NCBI GenBank assembly: GCA_964654665.1
Contig: CAZZKV010000014.1
Location: forward strand, 1-64,000
DNA: 64,000 nt
Reading direction: 5' to 3'
DNA from: CALCKU01 sp964654665
GTDB taxonomy: Bacteria; Pseudomonadota; Alphaproteobacteria; Caulobacterales; Maricaulaceae
Made by a program: the position numbers and the translations under genes. Numbering within the stretch: the first letter of the stretch is position 1; each line of letters opens with the position of its first letter. The notes beneath the pieces are model-generated. The model was not told the DNA's origin. It worked only from the letters and a program-made list of their open reading frames with translations, and did no database searches. Shown here piece by piece: positions 1 through 8,611 of the stretch.

Positions 1-2
1 AA

Positions 3-140
3 CCGATTGATAATCTGGCATTGCGGCTGGATGTTGATAATATATTTGACGAAACATTCTTTACGAATTCTTTTGCGGATGTTTGGGTGCAGCCCGGTAA
101 CCCGCGTCGGTTCCGTGTCTCCGCTAAATATAACTTCTAG
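3..140 (+). CDS. TonB-dependent receptor, C-terminal end (partial)
   Basis: Only the last 45 residues and the TAG stop are in the window; the gene begins upstream. The fragment has the pattern of the last beta strands of a TonB-dependent outer-membrane receptor: a LRLDVDNIFDE segment (the conserved N-L-F-D turn region), a G-x-P-R-R-F strand and a terminal aromatic residue (KYNF), the usual BAM signal of outer-membrane barrels. The ABC transporter gene follows after 8 bases, so receptor and transporter are probably co-transcribed. The ligand cannot be told from this piece. Confidence 0.8.
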   Translation, partial: PIDNLALRLDVDNIFDETFFTNSFADVWVQPGNPRRFRVSAKYNF

Positions 141-148
141 GAAGTGTT

Positions 149-865
149 ATGTATGCCATAACTATTAAAGATCTTTGCGTCAGCCGAAATGGAACGCAAG
201 TTTTGCAAGCTATCTCCTTTGATGTTCAGCCGGGCAGCGTCTATGCGCTGCTCGGGGGAAACGGGGCCGGGAAATCCACAACGCTACTAACCTTGCTGGG
301 CTTTCTGTCTTCTGATAGCGGCTCTGCGCATATCTTGGATGTTGATGTTACGAAAGACGTAACCCGTCTTCGTCAGCAGATTGCCTATTTGCCTGAGGCG
401 GCCACACTATACTCCCATCTAAATGCGTATGAAAACCTGAGTTATTTCCTCGATTTGGCAGGTAAGAAAACAACTCAAATTGCGCTAGATAACGCGCTTA
501 ATGAGGTTGGACTTCAACCCGAGGCCCGTTCCCGTCACATGGATAATTACTCTAAAGGCATGCGCCAGAAAGTGGCGATTGCGTTGGCCATACTACGTGA
601 AACGCCTGTTCTGTTGCTGGATGAGCCTACATCGGGTCTAGACCCTATCGCCATTGACGAGTTTAACGCGCTCGTGCGTAAGCTCTCGGCGCAAGGCAAA
701 ACCATCTTGATGGTAACCCATGATGTTTACGGGGCCTGCCAAGTTTCTGACCGGATTGGATTGCTGCGTCGCGGACAACTTGTAGGCAGCTTTGATGCCG
801 AAGATGGCGCGCGGATAGATACGGACCGCGTTCATGCCGCATTTTCGCAGAGAGCCGCCGTATGA
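149..865 (+). CDS. ABC transporter ATP-binding protein (CcmA/NosF-like)
   Basis: This 238-residue cytoplasmic ATPase would power the membrane proteins encoded by the next two genes. It has a full set of nucleotide-binding motifs: Walker A GGNGAGKST (residues 36-44), the ABC signature YSKGM (134-138), Walker B VLLLDEP (154-160) with the D-loop SGLDP, and a switch histidine in MVTHD. Its length and a single domain match the CcmA/NosF type that works with ABC-2 permeases. The stop overlaps the start of the permease gene by four bases (ATGA). The TonB-receptor gene just upstream suggests metal, cofactor or peptide handling, but the substrate is unknown. Confidence 0.9.
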   Translation: MYAITIKDLCVSRNGTQVLQAISFDVQPGSVYALLGGNGAGKSTTLLTLLGFLSSDSGSAHILDVDVTKDVTRLRQQIAYLPEAATLYSHLNAYENLSYFLDLAGKKTTQIALDNALNEVGLQPEARSRHMDNYSKGMRQKVAIALAILRETPVLLLDEPTSGLDPIAIDEFNALVRKLSAQGKTILMVTHDVYGACQVSDRIGLLRRGQLVGSFDAEDGARIDTDRVHAAFSQRAAV

Positions 866-2298
866 ATGGGTCTATTCGCATAGCCAAAGAGGAATGGCGA
901 CAATGGGTGCGCTCGCGTCTCGCTCTTCTAAGCCTGATTGTTTTTACGGTCTTGCTGTTATTCACGACCGCGTTGACCATGTTATCCGCACAAGAGGCGC
1001 GCCATGAGAGACTGCATCAACAGAAGCAGGCCGAAGAGACTTTTATTAATCAACCCGATCGCCACCCGCACCGTATGGTACATTACGGGCATTACGTATT
1101 TCGCGCACCGCCGCCGCTCGCTATTTTTGACCCGGGTGTCGATGCTGTCACGGGGCAGTCCTTATTCCTCGAAGGCCACAGGCAAAACTCGGCCATGTTT
1201 GCCGATGCACGCGCTGAAGCGCGCACAGGCGGGTTTGGCGCTTTGACGCCGGCTAAACTTTACTACCTTTTTTTACCCTTACTGATAATCGCATTGGGAC
1301 ACGGCGTAATTTTACGCGAACGTGAAGCTCGCACATTAGGACCGCTCTTATCACAAGGCGTATCGGGTAGTCGGCTTTATTATGGTAAGCTTCTGGCTCT
1401 TAGCATGTTGATTGGACTCCTATCTTTACCAGCACTGTTCTCAGCCATTGTCGCCAGTGTCTTCGGGGAAAGCCTTTTGGCGAGCCTCACCCTCTATGCT
1501 GGCACTTTACTCTATCTGGGGGTTTGGGCAGTGCTAACGCTTCTTGTATCCATATCTGCGCGCTCGCGCGGCCTAGCTTTGGGGATATTATCGGCCATCT
1601 GGGTTATTACAGTTTTAGTCATTCCGCGCATTGGCGTGACCTCGGCGAGTGCAGTGCTTCCTACAGAAGGTAAAATTTTAACCGATATGCGGATGAATGA
1701 TGATTTACGAAAATTAGGCGATGGGCATAACGCCGCTGACCCCGCTTTTGCAAAGCTGCGTGCGAACTTGTTGGCGCAATATGATGTTGAGACGGTCAAT
1801 GAGCTACCTGTGAATTTTCGTGGGATTGTCGCCTCAAAGAGCGAAACCGATTTGACAGACACGCTGAACGAATATGCCGAAAAGCGTATGGAGCGGGAAC
1901 GGGCTCAGGTCGCGCATCTCTCCGGCTATAGCTGGGTATCACCTTATCTGGCTATTGGTGGTGCGTCGCGTAATTTGGCAGGAACTGATCTTCAGACCCA
2001 TCACCGTTTTCTGCGCGAGGCAGAGGCCCTGCGTTTTGATTTTGTCCAAGGGTTGAATAAGGCGCATATTGAACAGCTGTCTTATGAAGATGATATAAAT
2101 CGTAACAAAGGCGAAGAAGGTTGGAAGCGCGCGCGTGTGGATTCGGGGAATTGGCAAGTCTTGAATGATTTTCGATTTACCCCCGATCCTGCCGCCGATC
2201 GCCTGGGCCGCGCTACGTCAAAGTTATTAGCGCTAATCTTTTGGTTCATTACTCTGCTTGGCTTTGGGCTTGCGGCGGCGCGGAGGCTCACGCCATGA
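862..2298 (+). CDS. ABC-2 type permease, DUF3526-like (first of pair)
   Basis: This 478-residue inner-membrane protein has an N-terminal membrane segment (about residues 18-42), a long periplasmic-looking stretch, then a block of hydrophobic segments (about 130-270), another large soluble loop (270-450) and a last membrane helix before the C terminus. That layout fits ABC-2 permeases of the DUF3526 group, which are commonly encoded as two adjacent genes behind a CcmA-like ATPase. It overlaps the ATPase gene at its start and the second permease at its end (ATGA type), so the three are probably made in step. The substrate is not shown by the sequence. Confidence 0.8.
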   Translation: MNGSIRIAKEEWRQWVRSRLALLSLIVFTVLLLFTTALTMLSAQEARHERLHQQKQAEETFINQPDRHPHRMVHYGHYVFRAPPPLAIFDPGVDAVTGQSLFLEGHRQNSAMFADARAEARTGGFGALTPAKLYYLFLPLLIIALGHGVILREREARTLGPLLSQGVSGSRLYYGKLLALSMLIGLLSLPALFSAIVASVFGESLLASLTLYAGTLLYLGVWAVLTLLVSISARSRGLALGILSAIWVITVLVIPRIGVTSASAVLPTEGKILTDMRMNDDLRKLGDGHNAADPAFAKLRANLLAQYDVETVNELPVNFRGIVASKSETDLTDTLNEYAEKRMERERAQVAHLSGYSWVSPYLAIGGASRNLAGTDLQTHHRFLREAEALRFDFVQGLNKAHIEQLSYEDDINRNKGEEGWKRARVDSGNWQVLNDFRFTPDPAADRLGRATSKLLALIFWFITLLGFGLAAARRLTP

Positions 2299-3539
2299 TG
2301 CGCGAATTGAAATTTATGTTTCGCGACAAAGCGGTCTGGGTCTGGCTGTCTTTGGCTTTTGTTTTTTCTATCGCTGCTGTGAGTTTTGGTCTAAATGAAG
2401 TGAGTCAACAACGTGCCGAGCTTACAGAACTGAAAGAGTTTGACAGTCTTGAGCGTGAGGTCGCCTTAGCGGGCCAATCTGATTGGGGCTCGGCGGCCTA
2501 TTATACATTTCATCTGACATATGATCCGCCGTCCGATTTTGCCTTCGCCGCTATGGGACAACGGGACGTTAATCCATGGAAGCATCGTATCCGAATGTTG
2601 GCTTTAGAAGGCCAGATTTATGAGACAGACGCAAATAACCCGGATTTTGCACTCATAGGAAGGTTCGACTTTGCTTTCATTGCCAGCCTCATCGCCCCGT
2701 TACTGCTTATTTTATTATTGTTTGATTTGCGTTCGGGCGAACAAGTCGCGGGACGTCTGCGTTTGATTGAAGCAAGTGCGGGCAATGCGAAAAAACTCTG
2801 GCGTATTAGAGCGGGACTACGCATCGTGGCTTTAACTGTGGCACTTTGTTTGCCTGTGATTATCGGCGGGCTGATATCTGGCGCGCCTGTTCTGACACTG
2901 CTATTATGTGTTTTAGCGGTTTGTCTTTATCTCGCTTTTTGGACAGTGCTGACGTTATGTCTTACGCCCGCCAAGCGGACAGGCGCATATAATTTGACCG
3001 TCATGCTCGGTATTTGGTTGCTTCTCTGCGCTGTTATTCCTGCGACTTTGACGCAAGCTATCAGTCGGTCCGTTCCACTGCCGGATGGTGGTGAAATTGT
3101 GCTAACCCAGCGCGAGGCGGTTAATGATGCGTGGGATATACCCAAAGAAGAGACTTATACATCTTTTCTTGAACGTCATCCTAATTGGGCTGATTATACG
3201 GGGTGGGATATCGCAGATGGCTTTGAATGGAAATGGTATTACGCCTTCCAACAAGTTGGTGACCAAATGGCCGAACCATTAAGCAAAGCCTATCGCGCGA
3301 GACAATTGCGCCGTGATGAACTTGCGGGGTGGTCGAGCGTGATGTCACCCGCCACATTGCTGCAACGGACAATGGAACGTCTGGCCGGAACCGATATGCG
3401 CGCTGCCATTATTTATGAGAAAAACATACGAAATTACCATGCGGATTTAAGGAGTTGGTACTATCCGAGAATGTTCCGGGGTGAACCGTTTGAGATTGAG
3501 ATAGCCAAAAGAGAGTTGCCAGAATATTCGCCCAAGTAG
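2295..3539 (+). CDS. ABC-2 type permease, DUF3526-like (second of pair)
   Basis: This is the second permease, 414 residues when started at the ATG at 2295, which overlaps the previous stop codon; an upstream in-frame start at 2241 lies inside the first permease and is less likely. The architecture mirrors the first permease: an N-terminal helix (about 10-30), a soluble loop, a cluster of helices (about 125-265), a soluble loop and a hydrophilic tail. Unlike the first it lacks an evident C-terminal membrane helix. The two probably form a heterodimer with the ATPase dimer. No terminator with a U-tract was recognised directly after it, although hairpins follow at 3616-3714. Confidence 0.78.
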   Translation: MMRELKFMFRDKAVWVWLSLAFVFSIAAVSFGLNEVSQQRAELTELKEFDSLEREVALAGQSDWGSAAYYTFHLTYDPPSDFAFAAMGQRDVNPWKHRIRMLALEGQIYETDANNPDFALIGRFDFAFIASLIAPLLLILLLFDLRSGEQVAGRLRLIEASAGNAKKLWRIRAGLRIVALTVALCLPVIIGGLISGAPVLTLLLCVLAVCLYLAFWTVLTLCLTPAKRTGAYNLTVMLGIWLLLCAVIPATLTQAISRSVPLPDGGEIVLTQREAVNDAWDIPKEETYTSFLERHPNWADYTGWDIADGFEWKWYYAFQQVGDQMAEPLSKAYRARQLRRDELAGWSSVMSPATLLQRTMERLAGTDMRAAIIYEKNIRNYHADLRSWYYPRMFRGEPFEIEIAKRELPEYSPK

Positions 3540-3615
3540 TTTTGAATCGTAACTAGCATATAAGGATGATGGCCTATGGCCCCTCTTTTTTATCAATTAA
3601 AGAGGAAAAACTAAT

Positions 3616-3714
3616 GCCCTGTGTGTGGGGGGCTGTCAGGGCAAATTGATACCATGCGGCTTGGGGCGCGCTGCCCGCCCAAGCCCCTTTATCTCGGCTG
3701 TAAATGCAAAGCCG
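3616..3714. other. Cluster of three inverted repeats in an intergenic region
   Basis: Three successive hairpin-forming repeats fall in the 257-base gap between the ABC exporter and the ComM gene: GCCCTG/CAGGGC (3616-3621 with 3637-3642), a 10-pair stem GGCTTGGG(G)CG/CGCCCAAGCC (3658-3685, one bulged G) and CGGCT/AGCCG (3695-3699 with 3710-3714). None has a clean following U-tract. They could be a weak terminator, a structured leader or a small RNA on either strand. No known RNA family was recognised. Confidence 0.35.
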
Positions 3715-3796
3715 GGCTGTCATTGATTTTGTAATTTGAATTAGAAAGTTCTTGATTTGTTCTGTGTATTCGATAAGGTGCTTAAAAGGGCGGTTT

Positions 3797-5392
3797 ATGG
3801 TTGCGCGGATTTCAACAGTTTCATTTGAGGGGGCAGAGGCCCGCCGTGTGGATGTGCAGGTCCAAATAGCGCCAGGATCGGCCGCTTTTTCCATTGTCGG
3901 ACTGGCCGATAAATCTGTTGCTGAATCTAAAGACCGTGTTCGCGCCGCATTTGCAGCTGTCGGTCTGGCTTTACCTTATAAACGTATTGTTGTGAATCTT
4001 GCACCTGCCGATTTACCAAAGGAGGGGGCGCATTATGATCTGCCTATCGCGCTTGGTATCATGGCTGCTTTGGGCGCGGTTCCCGCCGATGTTTTGGAAG
4101 GGTTTGCCGCTATGGGCGAATTGGCATTGGATGGGACTATTACACATGTTATTGGGGCCTTGCCGGCTGCCATATGTGCCAATAGCCATGATCTGGGATT
4201 GATTTGCCCTGCGCCTAATGGGGCTGAGGCGGCATGGGCGGGTGACTTCCCCTTACTCGCCCCGCATAATTTAGTACAATTGATCAACCATTTTAAGGGG
4301 ACGCAATTGTTGCCCCGCCCCGCCCCGGGCGAAATGTTAGATAGGGAAACACCGTTAGATTTACGCGACGTACGCGGGCAAGAAACGGCGAAACGGGCAT
4401 TGGAGGTAGCTGCTGCTGGCGGCCATAATATGCTCATGGTTGGCCCGCCAGGTTCAGGTAAATCCATGCTGGCTGCGCGGATGCCGGGTTTGTTGCCGCC
4501 TTTATCGGCGAAAGAGCTTTTAGATGTGTCTATGATACATAGTGTGGCGGGATTGCTCGAACGCGGGCAGTTATCACGGGCGCGTCCCTTTCGCTCGCCT
4601 CATCATTCAGCCTCTATGGCGGCGATGGTTGGCGGTGGTGTTAAGGCCCGGCCAGGTGAAGCATCATTGGCACATCGAGGGGTTTTATTTCTGGATGAAT
4701 TACCGGAGTTTACGCCGCAAGTCCTCGATAGTCTTCGACAACCGCTGGAGACGGGCGAAATATCTGTAGCCCGCGCGAATGCGCATGTTCGATATCCGGC
4801 TCGATTTCAACTGATTGCGGCGATGAATCCTTGTCGTTGCGGAACGGGAGGTGCGGATGGGCGTGCGTGCCGCCGTGGCCAGCGTTGTGCGGTGGATTAT
4901 CAAGCGCGTATTTCAGGCCCCTTTATGGATAGGGTTGATATACAAATAGATGTACCTGCCGTAACGCCCGCCGATATAGCCTTACCGCCTTCCGAAGAAG
5001 GGAGCGCTAATATTGCTGTGCGTGTTGCTCGTGCCCGCACTATACAAATCAATCGAAACGACGGGGCAACTAATGCCGAATTATCCAGCCGCTTATTGGA
5101 TGATGTTGCGCGGCCTGACCGCGATGGGCAAGATTTACTGATACAAGCGGCGGAAACATTGGGATTAACCGCACGGGGGTATCATAGAGTTCTGCGTGTT
5201 GCCCGAACGTTAGCTGATCTCGGAGAATCATCTAAAATTCATAGATTGCATATAGCTGAAAGCTTATCTTTGCGCCGAGCCCGTAAAGGGATATCGGTTC
5301 AAAATGCTCCGCAGACCGTTTCCCATGTCTCGTCTCATACACCAAATAAGTCAGAATTTTCTAAAAGTCGGCGAAAGTTTAAACCATTTTAA
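3797..5392 (+). CDS. comM: YifB/ComM family Mg chelatase-like AAA+ ATPase
   Basis: This is a hexameric AAA+ helicase-like ATPase of the ComM family, known to promote branch migration and integration of incoming DNA during natural transformation and widely conserved in bacteria. The protein has an N-terminal Lon/S5-like domain, Walker A GPPGSGKS near residue 215, Walker B LFLDELPEF near 295, an AMNPC motif with further cysteines, and the C-terminal Mg-chelatase domain. The ATG at 3797 follows an AAGGGCGG ribosome-binding site and gives 531 residues, slightly longer than usual because of a Ser/Lys-rich tail. An in-frame start at 3752 has no such support. It appears to be transcribed alone. Confidence 0.92.
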   Translation: MVARISTVSFEGAEARRVDVQVQIAPGSAAFSIVGLADKSVAESKDRVRAAFAAVGLALPYKRIVVNLAPADLPKEGAHYDLPIALGIMAALGAVPADVLEGFAAMGELALDGTITHVIGALPAAICANSHDLGLICPAPNGAEAAWAGDFPLLAPHNLVQLINHFKGTQLLPRPAPGEMLDRETPLDLRDVRGQETAKRALEVAAAGGHNMLMVGPPGSGKSMLAARMPGLLPPLSAKELLDVSMIHSVAGLLERGQLSRARPFRSPHHSASMAAMVGGGVKARPGEASLAHRGVLFLDELPEFTPQVLDSLRQPLETGEISVARANAHVRYPARFQLIAAMNPCRCGTGGADGRACRRGQRCAVDYQARISGPFMDRVDIQIDVPAVTPADIALPPSEEGSANIAVRVARARTIQINRNDGATNAELSSRLLDDVARPDRDGQDLLIQAAETLGLTARGYHRVLRVARTLADLGESSKIHRLHIAESLSLRRARKGISVQNAPQTVSHVSSHTPNKSEFSKSRRKFKPF

Positions 5393-5539
5393 GTTGCTAT
5401 TATGACAAAATACCCCCAAAAAACGCTATTCTTCGCCTTAAAGTCGTTTAAAAACTGTATTTGGTAAGACATTTTTTAGATTAACAGGCGAAGTTACACC
5501 TGAATCCGCACCAATTCGGGATACTAGTGGGAATAGATT

Positions 5540-6820
5540 ATGTCGCCTGATGATATTTTTGCAGCGCAAATGTGGCCCTGGCCTGACCCGATGATTAAAC
5601 GGGATGTGATGGGCCGTGTTTTGTTTATCAATGCCGCGTTCCTACAGCTTTATGGAGGCCGCGTTGAAGATTGGCGTGGTAATGTTGTTTCGGGATGGCC
5701 TGCACCTTTGCCCAATGGCGAAGCCAACCGGTTTGAAACGACAATAGAGGGCACAGACGGGCCCATTACATTTGATTGGCTGGAGCATTATTTGCACGAT
5801 GGGCATGCGCTTGCGCTTGCGCGTGACGTATCAGCCTTTTTGGTTCCCACGGATCCATCTCCGGGTGAAGCCCAAACATTACCTCCGGTTGAAAACCCGA
5901 ATGAAACGCTGCGAGCAGATAATTTTATTATGCAGGCGCCGGATCAGCAACGCCCAGACAATATACCAACGCAGGTACCGCATGAGCCTGCGGTTGCTCA
6001 GCAGAGAGTTCAATCAGAACCGGTTGTAGATTCTTTTATGCCAGAAATGCCTATTGCGCCAGAAATGCCTATAGAGGCTGAGGTGAGTGAGGAGCTAACA
6101 GATAATACTCAGGTTCCGGGGACTTTAACCGATTTGGATAGCACATTATCAAAAGATGATAATGATTATATTACGCCAGAGATTACAGCGCCGCCCTCAA
6201 CCCAAACGCCAAGCCACGATATGGTAAAGACGGATGATGACGAACAAAAGCGAGATTTTGAACGCCGCGCACTTCCTGTCGATGAATCCGCTGTATTAGG
6301 TAATAATTGGCGTGACGCGGTTATTGCAAAAGCTGTTGGGGCTGAAAACCTAGCCGCCAGCGAAGATGATGCGCCTGTTGACACATCTGAAATATCAGAC
6401 CAACCCGGCGATAATAAAACAGAATCTTTGCGCATTCTTTTAGCTGAAGATAATGCCATTAATGCATTATTGACGCGTACATTACTCGAGGCGGATGGCT
6501 GTATTGTTGATGTTGTTGAAGATGGTGCCTTAGCTGTCGAAGCTGTGAAGAATTCGCATTATGATATGATCTTTATGGACATGCGTATGCCGAATATGGA
6601 TGGATTAGAATCCACCCGTAAAATTAGAGCGCTTGATCATCGCTCAAAAGGTCTGCCGATTGTGGCTCTAACCGCTAATGCTTTTGATGATGATCGTAAT
6701 GCTTGCTTTGATAGCGGTATGAACGATTTTATGACAAAACCCGTATCCGCCGAAGAATTAACTGAAATGGTGCGTACATGGACTAAGAATAAAGAAAAAC
6801 GCGATACGGCTGCTGCGTAA
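5540..6820 (+). CDS. PAS-like domain protein with C-terminal receiver and no kinase core
   Basis: The 426-residue protein starts with a PAS-like segment (about 15-100; pattern D-x-x-G-R-V-L-F-I-N-A-A-F). A long acidic, Pro/Glu-rich and probably disordered linker follows (about 101-290). A complete receiver domain closes it (297-415) with acidic pocket EDN, phosphorylatable D347 in FMDMRMPNMDG, the switch threonine in ALTAN and the KP lysine (K400). The H-box and HATPase domains that lie between PAS and receiver in hybrid kinases are absent, so it should accept a phosphate from another kinase or phosphotransferase. Cytoplasmic, with no output domain seen. It stands alone between comM and a convergent transporter gene. 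Confidence 0.8.
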   Translation: MSPDDIFAAQMWPWPDPMIKRDVMGRVLFINAAFLQLYGGRVEDWRGNVVSGWPAPLPNGEANRFETTIEGTDGPITFDWLEHYLHDGHALALARDVSAFLVPTDPSPGEAQTLPPVENPNETLRADNFIMQAPDQQRPDNIPTQVPHEPAVAQQRVQSEPVVDSFMPEMPIAPEMPIEAEVSEELTDNTQVPGTLTDLDSTLSKDDNDYITPEITAPPSTQTPSHDMVKTDDDEQKRDFERRALPVDESAVLGNNWRDAVIAKAVGAENLAASEDDAPVDTSEISDQPGDNKTESLRILLAEDNAINALLTRTLLEADGCIVDVVEDGALAVEAVKNSHYDMIFMDMRMPNMDGLESTRKIRALDHRSKGLPIVALTANAFDDDRNACFDSGMNDFMTKPVSAEELTEMVRTWTKNKEKRDTAAA

Positions 6821-6827
6821 TTGTGTT

Positions 6828-8498
6828 TTAGCCTGAGAGCGATTGATTTGTCCGGGCTATTCTTATCCATTCAATTAAAGCCAAAATTGAGGCTATGGCG
6901 CCTAATCCGGCACAAATCATGAAGGCTTTGGCGAAACCGTCAGTTTCAATAATGACGCCGATAGTTGGCCGGCCTAAGACCCCTAACAGCATCACCAGTG
7001 ACACCAGTAGCGCATATTGTACAGCGGCATAATTCTTATTCACAACAGATGAAAGATACGCGATTGAGGCCGCACTGGCCAAGCCAACGGCTATATTTTC
7101 TGCAAAGATAACAGTAGTCAGGCGGGCCATACGCAGATCGAGTCCAAAGAAGGCGAAAATGTCATCTAACTGTGTGAATGTCAGAAAACTATCTGTGAAA
7201 CGCGCATCTATGGCTAAATCTGCAAAGAGTAAATTTGTGACCGCAGCCAGAACAGCGCCGATAAAAAAGACAGGCATACGCCCAAATCGTAACATGGCAA
7301 GGCCGCCAATGGCGATGCCGATAATGGTTGCAATAACGCCCATGAATTTAGAGGCAAAGCCGACCTCTGTGAGGCTATGTCCTAAGGCCCCGTAATTTTC
7401 ACCGAGATAAAAGGGATAGGCAAACCCGCCCCAAATAAGATCAGTAAACCGGTAAGATAATACGACGGATAAAACCAGAATACTCATCCATTTCAGCCGG
7501 CCCGTTAATTCCATCATAGGTTCGACAATGGCTTGATACAGAATATGCAAAACACCGGCCGGTTGGGTTGCAGATAGTGGGGAAGGGGCTTGCCGATTAT
7601 TCTGCCAATTTAATAGCGCTGATACAATCCCGAGCCAAATAACTGTTAATGTAATAATCCATGGGCCCTGATAGCGGATAAAATTACGGGCATTGTAATT
7701 ACCGGGATCTGTGAGGGCCCCATAGGCAAATTGGGCAATTAAGAAAAATCCGATAACCCAGCCAGCTAAAATCACTATTGTTCCGCCATTACGCTGTCTG
7801 GGAGTCAAGTTTTGGCCCATGCGAATATCGCCGTTTACGGCTTTGGGTGCGGGTGTTTTTTGGCCGATTATAACACCAATGGATGTCAGCGCCATAATGG
7901 CGGCTCCGCCTATAAAGATGGCTTTCCATCCCATATGATCAGCCAGAATGAGCGCAACAAAGCCGCCAAGAAGCGAGGCGATCCGATAGCCAAATTGTTC
8001 AGCCGTGGACAATATATCCAAATGGCGATCATCGCGGGCAGATTCTATTCGCCATGCGGCCAGCACAATATCAAAACTGGCTGACAATATAGCGATAATA
8101 ACACTGATCAAACCGATTACAGCTAATTTATCCGGTGGATTGGATAATGACAGCATTATCAAACCCGCTGTAATCAGAGCTATAAACACAAACATCCAAA
8201 AGCGACGAGGGCCTATATTAAGCTGGAAAGGGGTTTTGCGGTTTTGTAATGCAGCGGCCCACATATATTTAAATGCATATGCCAAGAGGGCCCAAGATAG
8301 CAGTCCAATTTGTGACGGTTTAACATTAACCGTGGTCAGCCATGCGTTTAGTGTTCCCCCGACTGCTACATAGGGCAGGCCTGATGCGAGACCTAAAATC
8401 AGTACAGCAAGAACTTGCCGGTCTGTAAAAGCCATTTTCAAGGCCTGACGTGTTTTAATCGTCTCTGGTTTTGTGTCTTGCATTGATGAATCAGTCAT
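6828..8498 (-). CDS. AmpG-like MFS transporter (muropeptide permease family)
   Basis: This 556-residue polytopic inner-membrane protein begins with a soluble tail followed by FTDRQVLAVLILGLASGLPY and a T-x-N-A-W-L segment, the N-terminal signature of AmpG-type permeases that bring anhydromuropeptides from cell-wall turnover back into the cytoplasm. About 12-14 hydrophobic helices are visible. It is longer than E. coli AmpG (about 490) because of an extended central loop around residues 300-330. Its stop lies 7 bases from the stop of the convergent receiver gene. AmpG-like proteins are broad in alphaproteobacteria, so muropeptide import is likely but not proven. Confidence 0.78.
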   Translation of the reverse strand: MTDSSMQDTKPETIKTRQALKMAFTDRQVLAVLILGLASGLPYVAVGGTLNAWLTTVNVKPSQIGLLSWALLAYAFKYMWAAALQNRKTPFQLNIGPRRFWMFVFIALITAGLIMLSLSNPPDKLAVIGLISVIIAILSASFDIVLAAWRIESARDDRHLDILSTAEQFGYRIASLLGGFVALILADHMGWKAIFIGGAAIMALTSIGVIIGQKTPAPKAVNGDIRMGQNLTPRQRNGGTIVILAGWVIGFFLIAQFAYGALTDPGNYNARNFIRYQGPWIITLTVIWLGIVSALLNWQNNRQAPSPLSATQPAGVLHILYQAIVEPMMELTGRLKWMSILVLSVVLSYRFTDLIWGGFAYPFYLGENYGALGHSLTEVGFASKFMGVIATIIGIAIGGLAMLRFGRMPVFFIGAVLAAVTNLLFADLAIDARFTDSFLTFTQLDDIFAFFGLDLRMARLTTVIFAENIAVGLASAASIAYLSSVVNKNYAAVQYALLVSLVMLLGVLGRPTIGVIIETDGFAKAFMICAGLGAIASILALIEWIRIARTNQSLSG

Positions 8499-8611
8499 AA
8501 GCGCTCGGTTTTAGGAGAGTTTACGGCGGCGACATTCAAAAGCAAGCTTATCTACGGCTTGTAATAATTCCCCCCTTGCGAAATCCTTCGCAATAGGCGA
8601 ATTTCCCCAAT

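Noticed and set aside
5438..5450. CtrA-like half-sites (TTAA-N6-TTAA) upstream of the PAS-receiver gene
   Set aside because: CtrA sites need 7 bases between half-sites; here there are 6, and AT-rich intergenic DNA yields such pairs by chance.
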